NCBI GenBank assembly: GCA_044353505.1
Contig: JBILBU010000036.1
Span: 1-19,127 of the forward strand
Source: Pollutibacter sp044353505
GTDB taxonomy: Bacteria; Bacteroidota; Bacteroidia; Chitinophagales; Chitinophagaceae
Direction of reading: 5' to 3'
DNA length: 19,127 bases
Within the stretch, counting starts at the first letter, position 1. Each line of letters opens with the position of its first letter. A model generated the notes under the pieces. It did not search any database. It had not been told where the DNA came from and saw only the letters and a program-made list of their open reading frames with translations. Made by a program: the position numbers and the translations under genes. This document shows positions 1 through 5,757 of this stretch, one piece after another.

Positions 1-2
1 GG

Positions 3-539
3 GAGCTTATCGAAAAAATAAACAAAGACAATTATCCAGATGTGGTAATTCTTGATCTAAACATGCCGGAAATGGATGGCCATGAAACTGCTTGTTACCT
101 TATGGAGCACCATCCAGAAATAAGGGTACTCATGCTCACCATGTATGATTCTGACCTAGCACTAATCCGACTATTGAAAGCAGGTGTCAAGGGGTTTATG
201 AAAAAAGATATTCACCCAAAAGAATTACTTTTTGCCATAGAATCGGTTTACGAACAGGGATATTATTATTCTCCACAAACCAGCAGTAAACTGGCAGGTT
301 TATTCAGAGAAGCCAATGAAAAAACAAAATCACTTGACAAAATTATGCTGGGTGAAATAGAAATAGAATTTCTAAAACTCGTATGCAGTGAAATGACCTA
401 TAAAGAGATAGCTTCAGTGTTAAAGATGAACCCAAGGGCAATAGATGGAATGCGAGACAATTTATTTACCCGCCTTGATGTAAAAAGCAGAGTAGGATTG
501 GCCATGTACACCATAAGACATGGAATCGTTTCAATTTAA
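3..539 (+). CDS. Response regulator, NarL/FixJ family (5'-truncated by window edge)
   Basis: The frame is open to the left edge of the window, so the gene starts upstream. About 178 codons are visible, and roughly 35-40 N-terminal residues are missing compared with the 216-219 aa regulators nearby. The receiver domain keeps the phospho-acceptor Asp (residue 18 of the visible part, in ILDLNMPEMDG), the switch Thr in LMLTMYD and the Lys in GFMKKD. The C-terminal part is a LuxR-type helix-turn-helix (EIEFLKLVCSEM through the GLAMYTIRHG tail). The recognition-helix region reads NPRAIDGMRDN, whereas the two sister regulators have SPRT(V/I)E there. It is inferred to be a DNA-binding transcriptional regulator phosphorylated by a histidine kinase. 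No partner kinase is visible on this side. It converges on the next gene and the two stop codons overlap. Confidence 0.9.
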   Translation, partial: ELIEKINKDNYPDVVILDLNMPEMDGHETACYLMEHHPEIRVLMLTMYDSDLALIRLLKAGVKGFMKKDIHPKELLFAIESVYEQGYYYSPQTSSKLAGLFREANEKTKSLDKIMLGEIEIEFLKLVCSEMTYKEIASVLKMNPRAIDGMRDNLFTRLDVKSRVGLAMYTIRHGIVSI

Positions 540-1195
540 TCGATCAATTTATTGCGTGTACCGTACATGATAAGTCCAGCTATGGTCTTTACCCCTACTT
601 TTGTTTTCATATTTTGACGAATTGTTTCAATCGTTCGAGGTGAAAGATATACCTCCTTTGAAATCTCTTCGGTTGTCTTGTCCTGTGCAATCAACTTTAG
701 AATATTAATCTCCTTTTCATTGAATTTAATCGCATTGGGATAGAACTGCCTGGTGGCCTTCTTTTGCTGTAATTTCATCAAGACCGCCTTATTCAAAAGG
801 TCATTAAAATAGAAATCATCATTCATGCAGGTAAGAATGGCATTATAGATTTCTTCAGGATCCGTGGTTTTAGTCAAGTATGCATTTGCCCCCATTTCCA
901 TCATCTTTGAAATCATTTCCTGATCGTCATACATGGTCAATACAATGATTTTCACCTCCTCGTACTCTTTACGCAATAAAGAAATGGCATTGATGCCATC
1001 CATTTCAGGCATTCTGATGTCCATCAACAACACATCTGGTAGCTTTATCTTCATCTTATGAATGAGGTCGTTTCCGTCTTCCGCTTCCCAAAGAATTTTT
1101 AGGTACTCTTTGTCGGACAAGGCCATCTTGATGCCATCCCTAAAAATCTTGTGATCATCCGCAATGGCCACCTTAATCGTCTCAATACTTGACAT
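536..1195 (-). CDS. Response regulator, NarL/FixJ family (LuxR-type HTH)
   Basis: This is a full-length 219 aa two-component regulator. The receiver domain spans about residues 7-125. The acidic pair is in VAIADDHKIFRDG, the phospho-acceptor is Asp59 in LLMDIRMPEMDG, and Thr87 (IVLTMYD) and Lys109 (YLTKT) complete the switch set. The LuxR/GerE helix-turn-helix occupies about residues 155-219 (EKEINILKLIAQ, then LSPRTIETIRQN). It resembles the regulator at 3871-4521 throughout, including the shared VAIADDHKIFR start and the (K/N)LID end, so the two are probably paralogues. No kinase gene is adjacent on its strand, so it may be an orphan or may share a kinase with its neighbours. A TAnnTTTG-like promoter element and NarL-like heptamers lie upstream of the start. 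Confidence 0.93.
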   Translation of the reverse strand: MSSIETIKVAIADDHKIFRDGIKMALSDKEYLKILWEAEDGNDLIHKMKIKLPDVLLMDIRMPEMDGINAISLLRKEYEEVKIIVLTMYDDQEMISKMMEMGANAYLTKTTDPEEIYNAILTCMNDDFYFNDLLNKAVLMKLQQKKATRQFYPNAIKFNEKEINILKLIAQDKTTEEISKEVYLSPRTIETIRQNMKTKVGVKTIAGLIMYGTRNKLID

Positions 1196-1222
1196 ACTTT
1201 ACTGAATTTTATAAATTAATTT

Positions 1223-1230
1223 CAAAAATA
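1223..1230 (-). promoter_or_regulatory. Possible -7 promoter element of the minus-strand response regulator
   Basis: On the minus strand this reads TATTTTTG, a match to the Bacteroidota -7 consensus TAnnTTTG. It is 27 nt upstream of the ATG at 1195 and would give a leader of about 20 nt. No convincing TTTG/TTG -33 element sits at the expected distance, so the call rests on the -7 element and position only. The surrounding sequence is AT-rich, so a chance match is possible. Confidence 0.35.
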
Positions 1231-1250
1231 ATTGTTCCCAATCGTAAGAA

Positions 1251-1318
1251 TACCCATAAAAAAAAGGGTAAAAACACTAGATAAAAACCCTATCTATCTC
1301 CCCCATCCTTGAGGGGTA
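1251..1318. promoter_or_regulatory. Cluster of GGGTA/TACCC half-sites resembling NarL heptamers
   Basis: Several G/C-run half-sites stand out in AT-rich DNA: TACCCAT at 1251-1257, GGGTA at 1266-1270 (inverted to the first, 10-nt spacer), ACCCTA at 1287-1292 and AGGGGTA at 1312-1318 (TACCCCT on the other strand). TACCCAT and TACCCCT both fit the TACYYMT heptamer known for NarL in enterobacteria. Relative to the start predicted for the minus-strand regulator (around 1217), the first lies near -35 to -40 and the last near -100. That these are binding sites for one of the NarL-type regulators here is inference; recognition specificity in this phylum may differ. Confidence 0.3.
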
Positions 1319-1419
1319 AAAAAATGCTGTTATTCGTTTGTTAGACAATTAAAAAAAACATCATAAATGAACCTACAATTTTATTGTTAAGGTAAAGATC
1401 TGCAGAAATGTTCCACAAA

Positions 1420-1455
1420 AATTCAAGCAAGTAGCTCAATAAGATAGCTTGAATT
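1420..1455. repeat. Inverted repeat, 9-bp arms, 18-nt loop
   Basis: AATTCAAGC at 1420-1428 is exactly complementary to GCTTGAATT at 1447-1455. The loop is 18 nt. No U-tract follows, so it is not an intrinsic terminator. It is the first of four dyads upstream of the gene at 1832. Confidence 0.5.
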
Positions 1456-1603
1456 GCTCCCAATAATAAAAGAGTGGGTGACTACACAATTCAAAATTGC
1501 AACATTTTTATCCAAAAGAATAAATCTAAGCAACTACTGAAAAGTCTCCAAAGAGGGTTTAAAACAGCAATAGTAGATTTTCCTGAAAAGTAAAGGGGAA
1601 AAC

Positions 1604-1642
1604 ACGATTTCTAAAAGCGTAATTTTACGCATTTCAAATCGT
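1604..1642. repeat. Nested hairpin: 7-bp outer stem, internal loop, 6-bp inner stem
   Basis: ACGATTT (1604-1610) pairs with AAATCGT (1636-1642). Inside, GCGTAA (1617-1622) pairs with TTACGC (1625-1630) around a TT turn. The two stems are separated by unpaired stretches of 6 nt (1611-1616) and 5 nt (1631-1635). A TT turn is too tight for RNA, so the innermost pair would open. The geometry suggests a regulatory RNA hairpin or a two-part protein site. It has no terminator-like U-tract. Confidence 0.5.
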
Positions 1643-1670
1643 ATATTCACGCTATAATTATATAAGTAAA

Positions 1671-1705
1671 ATTGACATACAATATTTAATATATTGTATG
1701 TCAAT
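1671..1705. repeat. Perfect 15-bp inverted repeat with 5-nt spacer
   Basis: ATTGACATACAATAT (1671-1685) is the exact reverse complement of 1691-1705, around the spacer TTAAT. Fifteen uninterrupted complementary positions are unlikely by chance even in AT-rich DNA. It could be a repressor or activator operator or an AU-rich leader hairpin. It lies about 130 nt upstream of the preferred start at 1832. It is neither GC-rich nor followed by a T-run, so a terminator is unlikely. Confidence 0.65.
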
Positions 1706-1736
1706 AATTTATATCAAAATAGTGGAATAAAAAATT

Positions 1737-1748
1737 CGTATATATACG
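1737..1748. repeat. 12-bp perfect palindrome CGTATATATACG
   Basis: A self-complementary 12-mer lies 84 nt before the preferred start codon of the small gene at 1832. It may be an operator half of the cluster of dyads, or chance in alternating AT sequence. Confidence 0.3.
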
Positions 1749-1831
1749 TGACCCAGTTTTATGAATCAATCTAAATTCAGAAGTTTAATGTGTACCCAAG
1801 AGGAACATTTATCCACAAAAATAATTCAGCC

Positions 1832-2203
1832 ATGTTAAAAAGTAATGTAGAAATCAAGGAAAAAACAATCGTTGACGAGACCATTGGTGAGCATATAGGC
1901 TATGATCTTGGGGTTAAAATGGTGAAGGATTATTTTGATACGCATGGTGAAGGTGGCGCTCAATTTGTTGGGAAAAACATACTTCAGGACATACTAGCCC
2001 AGCCCGGATGCATAGGCATAAATATTTATAAAGCATTGAATGAAAAGGGTGATAAAACATATGTATTAGTTGGCTTGGATAAGGCAAATAATCCTATTTT
2101 GGAGATCACCTCTGTAAATAGTTGCGGAGAATTACACTCCCATGAGGGCATTGTTGCGGACCGAAACTTTGGACTAGGTTGGTTTGACACAGCCAAAAAA
2201 TAA
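1832..2203 (+). CDS. Uncharacterised small protein (about 123 aa)
   Basis: I do not recognise a function. From the ATG at 1832 the product is 123 aa with no signal peptide or membrane segment. A helical N-terminal half (about residues 6-40, EKTIVDETIGEHIG then VKMVKDYFDTHG) leads into FVGKNILQDILAQPGCIGINIY (residues 45-66), a hydrophobic strand TYVLVGLDKANNPIL (76-90), and a Cys/His stretch, SCGELHSHEG (97-106). The layout of a helix, then GC(I/V)GI.IY, then VLVG.D recalls small hypothetical proteins I associate with Bacteroidota genomes; this is from memory, not a search. The frame also allows a GTG at 1790 (137 aa), but those extra 14 residues look uncodinglike. A 25-codon upstream frame (1761-1838) ends over the ATG. 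C98, H102 and H104 could bind metal, which is speculative. Confidence 0.7.
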   Translation: MLKSNVEIKEKTIVDETIGEHIGYDLGVKMVKDYFDTHGEGGAQFVGKNILQDILAQPGCIGINIYKALNEKGDKTYVLVGLDKANNPILEITSVNSCGELHSHEGIVADRNFGLGWFDTAKK

Positions 2204-2234
2204 AGCAAAGCTGTTAATTAAGGTGGTTTGTTTC

Positions 2235-2242
2235 TATATTTG
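2235..2242 (+). promoter_or_regulatory. Possible -7 promoter element before the seven-helix membrane protein
   Basis: TATATTTG matches TAnnTTTG exactly and lies about 43 nt upstream of the TTG start at 2286, predicting a transcription start near 2248. The -33 region is poor. The element is flanked by two TTAATTAA palindromes at 2214-2221 and 2246-2253, 32 nt apart. This would be the promoter of the membrane protein/kinase pair. Confidence 0.4.
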
Positions 2243-2285
2243 TTTTTAATTAAACAAAAAGCATATCACAATTTTTTTAACATAT

Positions 2286-2927
2286 TTGGCAGTTTTTCTA
2301 GGCTTATTACCTGTGATAAGTTTATTATTCACAAATAACAGGCCTCAAAGCGCTAAGATAATTTCCCTATATCTGCTTGGTGGATTTATTACGGATCTAC
2401 TCATAACACCAATATTTAGCGACTCCGTGAATTCACAATTTGTGGGTTCAAAAATATTTACGTTAATCGAATTTTATTTCTTGTCAATATTCATGTACAA
2501 GCAGCTTGTACTGAAAAGGAAATATATTATTTTCAGTATAAGCACTATACTATTCTCATTTTCTATTCTTTACGAAAATTTAATTAGTTATAATAATAAT
2601 TTCGACTCCATTTCGACAGGGGTATGTGCTTTATCAATAATTGTCTACTGTATGTTTTATTTATTCGAAAAGATTAGCACCCCTGATGCAAATTATAAAT
2701 TTGACTGGATTTCAATTTCTGTTATATCATTTCTGATTTACTTTTCCGGAACTTTTTTTATTTATATTCTTTCCAAAAATAATTTTTTTAACCAGGACTT
2801 CCAATCATCCTATATATTGATCAACGCTGTAATACTGATTATTAGAAATAGTTTACTTTCAATTGGATTCTTCTCATTATTAAAAAAAACACAAAATATT
2901 AAAGCTACAGTTGCATCAATAACTTGA
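2286..2927 (+). CDS. Seven-helix integral membrane protein, likely sensor partner of the downstream kinase
   Basis: This product of about 213 aa is almost entirely membrane-embedded. Seven hydrophobic segments can be read at about residues 1-16, 24-44, 55-75, 79-100, 108-129, 140-162 and 174-199, ending in the basic tail LLKKTQ. No soluble domain or enzyme motif is visible. The start is uncertain: the frame opens at 2250 with no ATG, so TTG at 2286 is the best standard choice, and an upstream ATT at 2271 would add five residues to the first helix. The histidine kinase gene begins 8 nt after its stop, which implies co-transcription. Because that kinase has one helix and no sensor domain, I infer that this protein senses a membrane or extracytoplasmic signal for it. 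I do not know a named family for it. Confidence 0.8.
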   Translation: MAVFLGLLPVISLLFTNNRPQSAKIISLYLLGGFITDLLITPIFSDSVNSQFVGSKIFTLIEFYFLSIFMYKQLVLKRKYIIFSISTILFSFSILYENLISYNNNFDSISTGVCALSIIVYCMFYLFEKISTPDANYKFDWISISVISFLIYFSGTFFIYILSKNNFFNQDFQSSYILINAVILIIRNSLLSIGFFSLLKKTQNIKATVASIT

Positions 2928-2935
2928 GCTAACCA

Positions 2936-3769
2936 ATGTCCTTCCTACAATCCATACAACCATCTTCAAATGTATCTATTGTTCTATTTTTTGGAACACT
3001 GGGCATGCTTGTATTGGCAATAGGTCTAGTGGTTTTTATTGTTTTCCACCAGAGGAAGGTGATTAAATATCAAGAGCAGTTGCAGCGTATGGAAGAAGAG
3101 CAGCAACAGATCTTATTAAATGCTTCAATACGCTGGCAGGAAGAGGAAAGACAAAGAATTGCAGCCGACTTGCATGATGACGCTGGGCCACTGTTGGCAA
3201 CAGCAAGACTTTACCTTAACGACAATCTCGTTAACCAAGATATTGCTACACAACTGCAGAGTATATACAATGCTAAACAAATCATCGACGATACAATTCA
3301 ACTCATTAGAAATATTTCGCATAGTCTCATGCCCCCTACCCTCAAGAACTTTGGACTTGAGTCGGCAGTAAATGATCTTTTTCAGAAGATAAGTGGCTCA
3401 GGGTCTATGAATGCAAGTTGTCGCTTTCATGACTACCGAGAGCGATTAATTCCACAAAGGGAATTATTGATATTTCGGGTAACACAAGAATTGGTAAACA
3501 ACATTTTAAAGCATAGCAATGCCAGTTTTATACACCTGACTCAGAACGTAAATAATGGTAAGTTTTTTATCCGTATCCATCACGATGGCAAGGGCATTAC
3601 CCAGGCTGATTTTGAAAAAATGAACAAAAGTTCAGTTGGATTGGGCCTAAAAAATATTCAGAGCAGAATGAAAGTCCTGAATGGATCCGCTGTATTCGAA
3701 AAAGATCAATCCCAGACTTTTTATAAGGTTACTACAGAAATGCCTATTTCTTCAGATCCTAACGCATGA
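2936..3769 (+). CDS. Sensor histidine kinase, HisKA_3 type (single membrane helix)
   Basis: This is a 277 aa membrane-anchored kinase of the NarX/DesK/LiaS-like class. A short N-terminus leads to one membrane helix (about 13-37), then a charged coiled coil rich in Gln/Glu (about 40-70). The HisKA_3 dimerisation helix carries the phospho-acceptor His80 in ERQRIAADLHDDAGPLL. The HATPase domain has the N box ELVNN (185-189), the G1 box DGKG (217-220) and the G2 box GLGLKN (235-240). There is no PAS, HAMP or periplasmic sensor domain, so input probably comes from the membrane protein encoded 8 nt upstream. The position usually held by Gln in the HDxxxQ phosphatase motif is Pro85. Its likely target is the NarL-type regulator at 3871. 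Confidence 0.94.
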   Translation: MSFLQSIQPSSNVSIVLFFGTLGMLVLAIGLVVFIVFHQRKVIKYQEQLQRMEEEQQQILLNASIRWQEEERQRIAADLHDDAGPLLATARLYLNDNLVNQDIATQLQSIYNAKQIIDDTIQLIRNISHSLMPPTLKNFGLESAVNDLFQKISGSGSMNASCRFHDYRERLIPQRELLIFRVTQELVNNILKHSNASFIHLTQNVNNGKFFIRIHHDGKGITQADFEKMNKSSVGLGLKNIQSRMKVLNGSAVFEKDQSQTFYKVTTEMPISSDPNA

Positions 3770-3782
3770 TCCGTTATCTTTG
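3751..3782 (+). promoter_or_regulatory. Possible promoter of the downstream response regulator
   Basis: TATCTTTG at 3775-3782 fits the TAnnTTTG -7 consensus. A weak -33 candidate (TTTCTTC, ending at 3753) lies 21 nt upstream, within the end of the kinase gene. Predicted transcription would start near 3788 and leave a leader of about 80 nt. That leader contains TCTAGC at 3788-3793 and the 10-bp palindrome TCTAGCTAGA at 3812-3821. The regulator may therefore be transcribed independently of the kinase as well as with it. Confidence 0.4.
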
Positions 3783-3870
3783 TACCGTCTAGCATCCAAA
3801 TATCCTTCCTATCTAGCTAGAAAAGTGAACACCTACTAATTATTTCAAACCAAGGATAAACACAAGAGGG

Positions 3871-4521
3871 ATGAACCTAATTAAGGTTGCAATTGCAGAT
3901 GATCATAAAATTTTTAGAAAGGGGGTAATACTTTCCCTTAGACAGCATACCAATATTTCCTTCATCATTGAGGCAGAAAATGGCGATGAGTTACTCACCA
4001 AAATTGCTGAAGAAACACCAGATATTGTCTTGATGGACCTGAGAATGCCCGGAAAAGATGGCATTGAAACCACAAAAGAGGTGAGCCGCAAGTTTCCCGA
4101 TGTTCGAATTCTTATCCTTACCATGTATGAAGACGAGCGTTTTGTATCGCACCTGATGGAAAATGGGGCAAACGGATACCTCCTGAAAAATGCTGATCCC
4201 ATGGAAATTAAAAAAGCCATTATGGAAGTAATGGTGAGGGGTTACTACCTCAATAATTTCGTCAATCGGGTACTGCTGAAAAAAACAAATGCGAGAAACA
4301 AATCCATCCCCTCACTCAGCAGTGAAATCGTATTGTCAGATAAAGAAAAAGAGGTCATAAGCCTGCTCTGTATGGAATATACAGCCTCAGAAATTGCGCT
4401 AAAAATGGAAATTTCTCCAAGAACAGTTGAATCCATCAAAGATAGACTGATGGAGCGATTTGGACTAAAAAACACAGCAGGACTGGTATTTTTCGCAGTA
4501 AAAAACAACCTGATTGACTAA
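3871..4521 (+). CDS. Response regulator, NarL/FixJ family (LuxR-type HTH), partner of the upstream kinase
   Basis: This 216 aa regulator begins with VAIADDHKIFRKG (acidic pair). It has the phospho-acceptor Asp56 in VLMDLRMPGKDG, Thr84 in LILTMYE and Lys106 in YLLKNAD. The C-terminal helix-turn-helix (about 150-216) contains DKEKEVISLLCMEY and SPRTVESIKDRL, typical of NarL/FixJ DNA-binding domains. It follows the HisKA_3 kinase on the same strand after about 100 nt, the usual arrangement for cognate pairs, so phosphotransfer from His80 of that kinase is the likely activation route. The 536-1195 product is a close-looking paralogue. Target genes cannot be deduced; autoregulation and control of the structured spacer at 1196-1831 are possible. 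Confidence 0.94.
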   Translation: MNLIKVAIADDHKIFRKGVILSLRQHTNISFIIEAENGDELLTKIAEETPDIVLMDLRMPGKDGIETTKEVSRKFPDVRILILTMYEDERFVSHLMENGANGYLLKNADPMEIKKAIMEVMVRGYYLNNFVNRVLLKKTNARNKSIPSLSSEIVLSDKEKEVISLLCMEYTASEIALKMEISPRTVESIKDRLMERFGLKNTAGLVFFAVKNNLID

Positions 4522-4597
4522 ACGATCCTTATAGAATGCTAAACTTTCCAACTCCTGAAAACCTGCATACAATTTGTGTTAACTTTACAACAAAAAG

Positions 4598-5686
4598 ATG
4601 AGTAAACACGGAAAAGTATTGGTGGCCATGAGTGGTGGTATAGACAGTACGGTGGTTGCACTTATGCTCCATGAGCAGGGATATGAGGTTATTGGAATCA
4701 CCATGAAAACATGGGATTATGCAACGTCTGGAGGTAGTAAAAAAGAAACTGGCTGTTGTAACCTGGATTCGTTTAACGATGCTCGAGCAGCTGCTGTTCA
4801 TCATGGCTTCCCTCACTTTATACTTGACATAAGGGACGAGTTTGGAGATGCTGTAATCGACAACTTTGTTGATGAATATCTTGCAGGGAGAACCCCAAAC
4901 CCCTGTGTGATGTGCAACACCCATATCAAATGGCGTGCCTTGCTCAAAAGGGCAAACGCAATGGACTGTGAATTCATTGCCACAGGACATTATGCCAACG
5001 TCAGAAAAGAAAATGATAGGTTTCTAATCAGTAAAGGGATTGATGAAACCAAAGATCAAAGCTATGTACTCTGGGGATTGCAGCAGGACCTGCTTAGCCG
5101 CACCCTCCTGCCAATAGGTGGTTACAGAAAAACAGCCATCAGGCAAATGGCACATGACTTTGGCTACCCTGAACTTGCAAAAAAGAGCGAGAGCTATGAA
5201 ATTTGCTTTGTACCAGACAATGATTACCGTGGATTCTTAAAGCGAAATGTTGAGGGACTAGAGGAAAAGGTAAAGGGAGGTCATTTTATAGACAAATCAG
5301 GAAATATTTTAGGAACACACAAAGGATATCCATTTTATACAATTGGGCAAAGAAAAGGGTTGGAGGTAACATTTGGGAAACCAGTTTTTGTTACGGCTAT
5401 AGACCCACTTAAAAATACCGTTGTTTTAGGGGATGAAGAGGACCTAATGAAAAATGATATGATGGTTGCAAAACTTAATTATATAAAATATTCCGGAATT
5501 GAAGATGGCATGGAAGCAAATGTGAAAATCAGGTATAAAGACAATGGCAGTACAGGAATCTTACATCACGACACAAATGGATTAAGGGTGAGTTTTTATG
5601 AAAATGCAAAGGGTATCGCTCCTGGTCAATCTGCAGTATTCTATGAAGGAGATGATGTAATTGGTGGTGGAATTATTCAACGATAA
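4598..5686 (+). CDS. mnmA: tRNA 2-thiouridine(34) synthase MnmA
   Basis: MnmA adenylates and thiolates U34 in the wobble position of tRNAs for Lys, Glu and Gln, using sulfur relayed from a cysteine desulfurase. The 362 aa length is normal. The N-terminal ATP pyrophosphatase loop is AMSGGIDSTV (10-19). The two catalytic cysteines are Cys103 in NPCVMC and Cys203 in YEICFVPD, followed by DNDYRGFL. YTIGQRKGL and the C-terminal beta-barrel region are also present. A TGCCN segment near residue 51 lies in the loop after the first strands. The ATG at 4598 precedes MSKHGKVLVAMSGG directly. A TAACTTTA sequence at 4580-4587 could be a degraded -7 element, but its -33 partner is missing. Two secreted-protein genes follow on the same strand. 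Confidence 0.97.
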   Translation: MSKHGKVLVAMSGGIDSTVVALMLHEQGYEVIGITMKTWDYATSGGSKKETGCCNLDSFNDARAAAVHHGFPHFILDIRDEFGDAVIDNFVDEYLAGRTPNPCVMCNTHIKWRALLKRANAMDCEFIATGHYANVRKENDRFLISKGIDETKDQSYVLWGLQQDLLSRTLLPIGGYRKTAIRQMAHDFGYPELAKKSESYEICFVPDNDYRGFLKRNVEGLEEKVKGGHFIDKSGNILGTHKGYPFYTIGQRKGLEVTFGKPVFVTAIDPLKNTVVLGDEEDLMKNDMMVAKLNYIKYSGIEDGMEANVKIRYKDNGSTGILHHDTNGLRVSFYENAKGIAPGQSAVFYEGDDVIGGGIIQR

Positions 5687-5757
5687 TAAAAAATCAATAA
5701 TTACTGCCAAATAATATATGCCATATTAGACTTATACAGTAAATAGCATTGGGTAAA

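Larger units (their letters stand above)
1196..1831. other. Long intergenic region, gene-free, rich in dyad symmetry
   Basis: About 636 bp lie between the divergent starts of the minus-strand response regulator and the small plus-strand gene. I see no credible coding region here; the only open stretches are a few codons long, apart from the 25-codon upstream frame at 1761-1838. The stretch is very AT-rich. It contains the G/C half-site cluster at 1251-1318 and four inverted repeats between 1420 and 1748, listed separately. I found no tRNA-like fold and no TAnnTTTG element clearly placed to serve the downstream gene. A structured 5' leader or an unannotated small RNA is possible but not shown. 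Confidence 0.5.

Noticed and set aside
1653..1662. TATAATTATA palindrome and neighbouring AT stretches
   Set aside because: Short AT-only palindromes are expected by chance in this composition.
1672..1700. TTGACA resembling a sigma-70 -35 box
   Set aside because: No TATAAT at a proper spacing follows, this phylum uses a different consensus, and the hexamer is explained by the 15-bp inverted repeat.
1790..1831. GTG start at 1790 for the small uncharacterised protein
   Set aside because: The 14 added residues look unlike the rest of the protein, and an ATG at 1832 gives a cleaner start. Not excluded.
4529..4990. 153-codon minus-strand open frame opposite mnmA
   Set aside because: It is antisense to the conserved mnmA N-terminal half, and the translated product has no family features.
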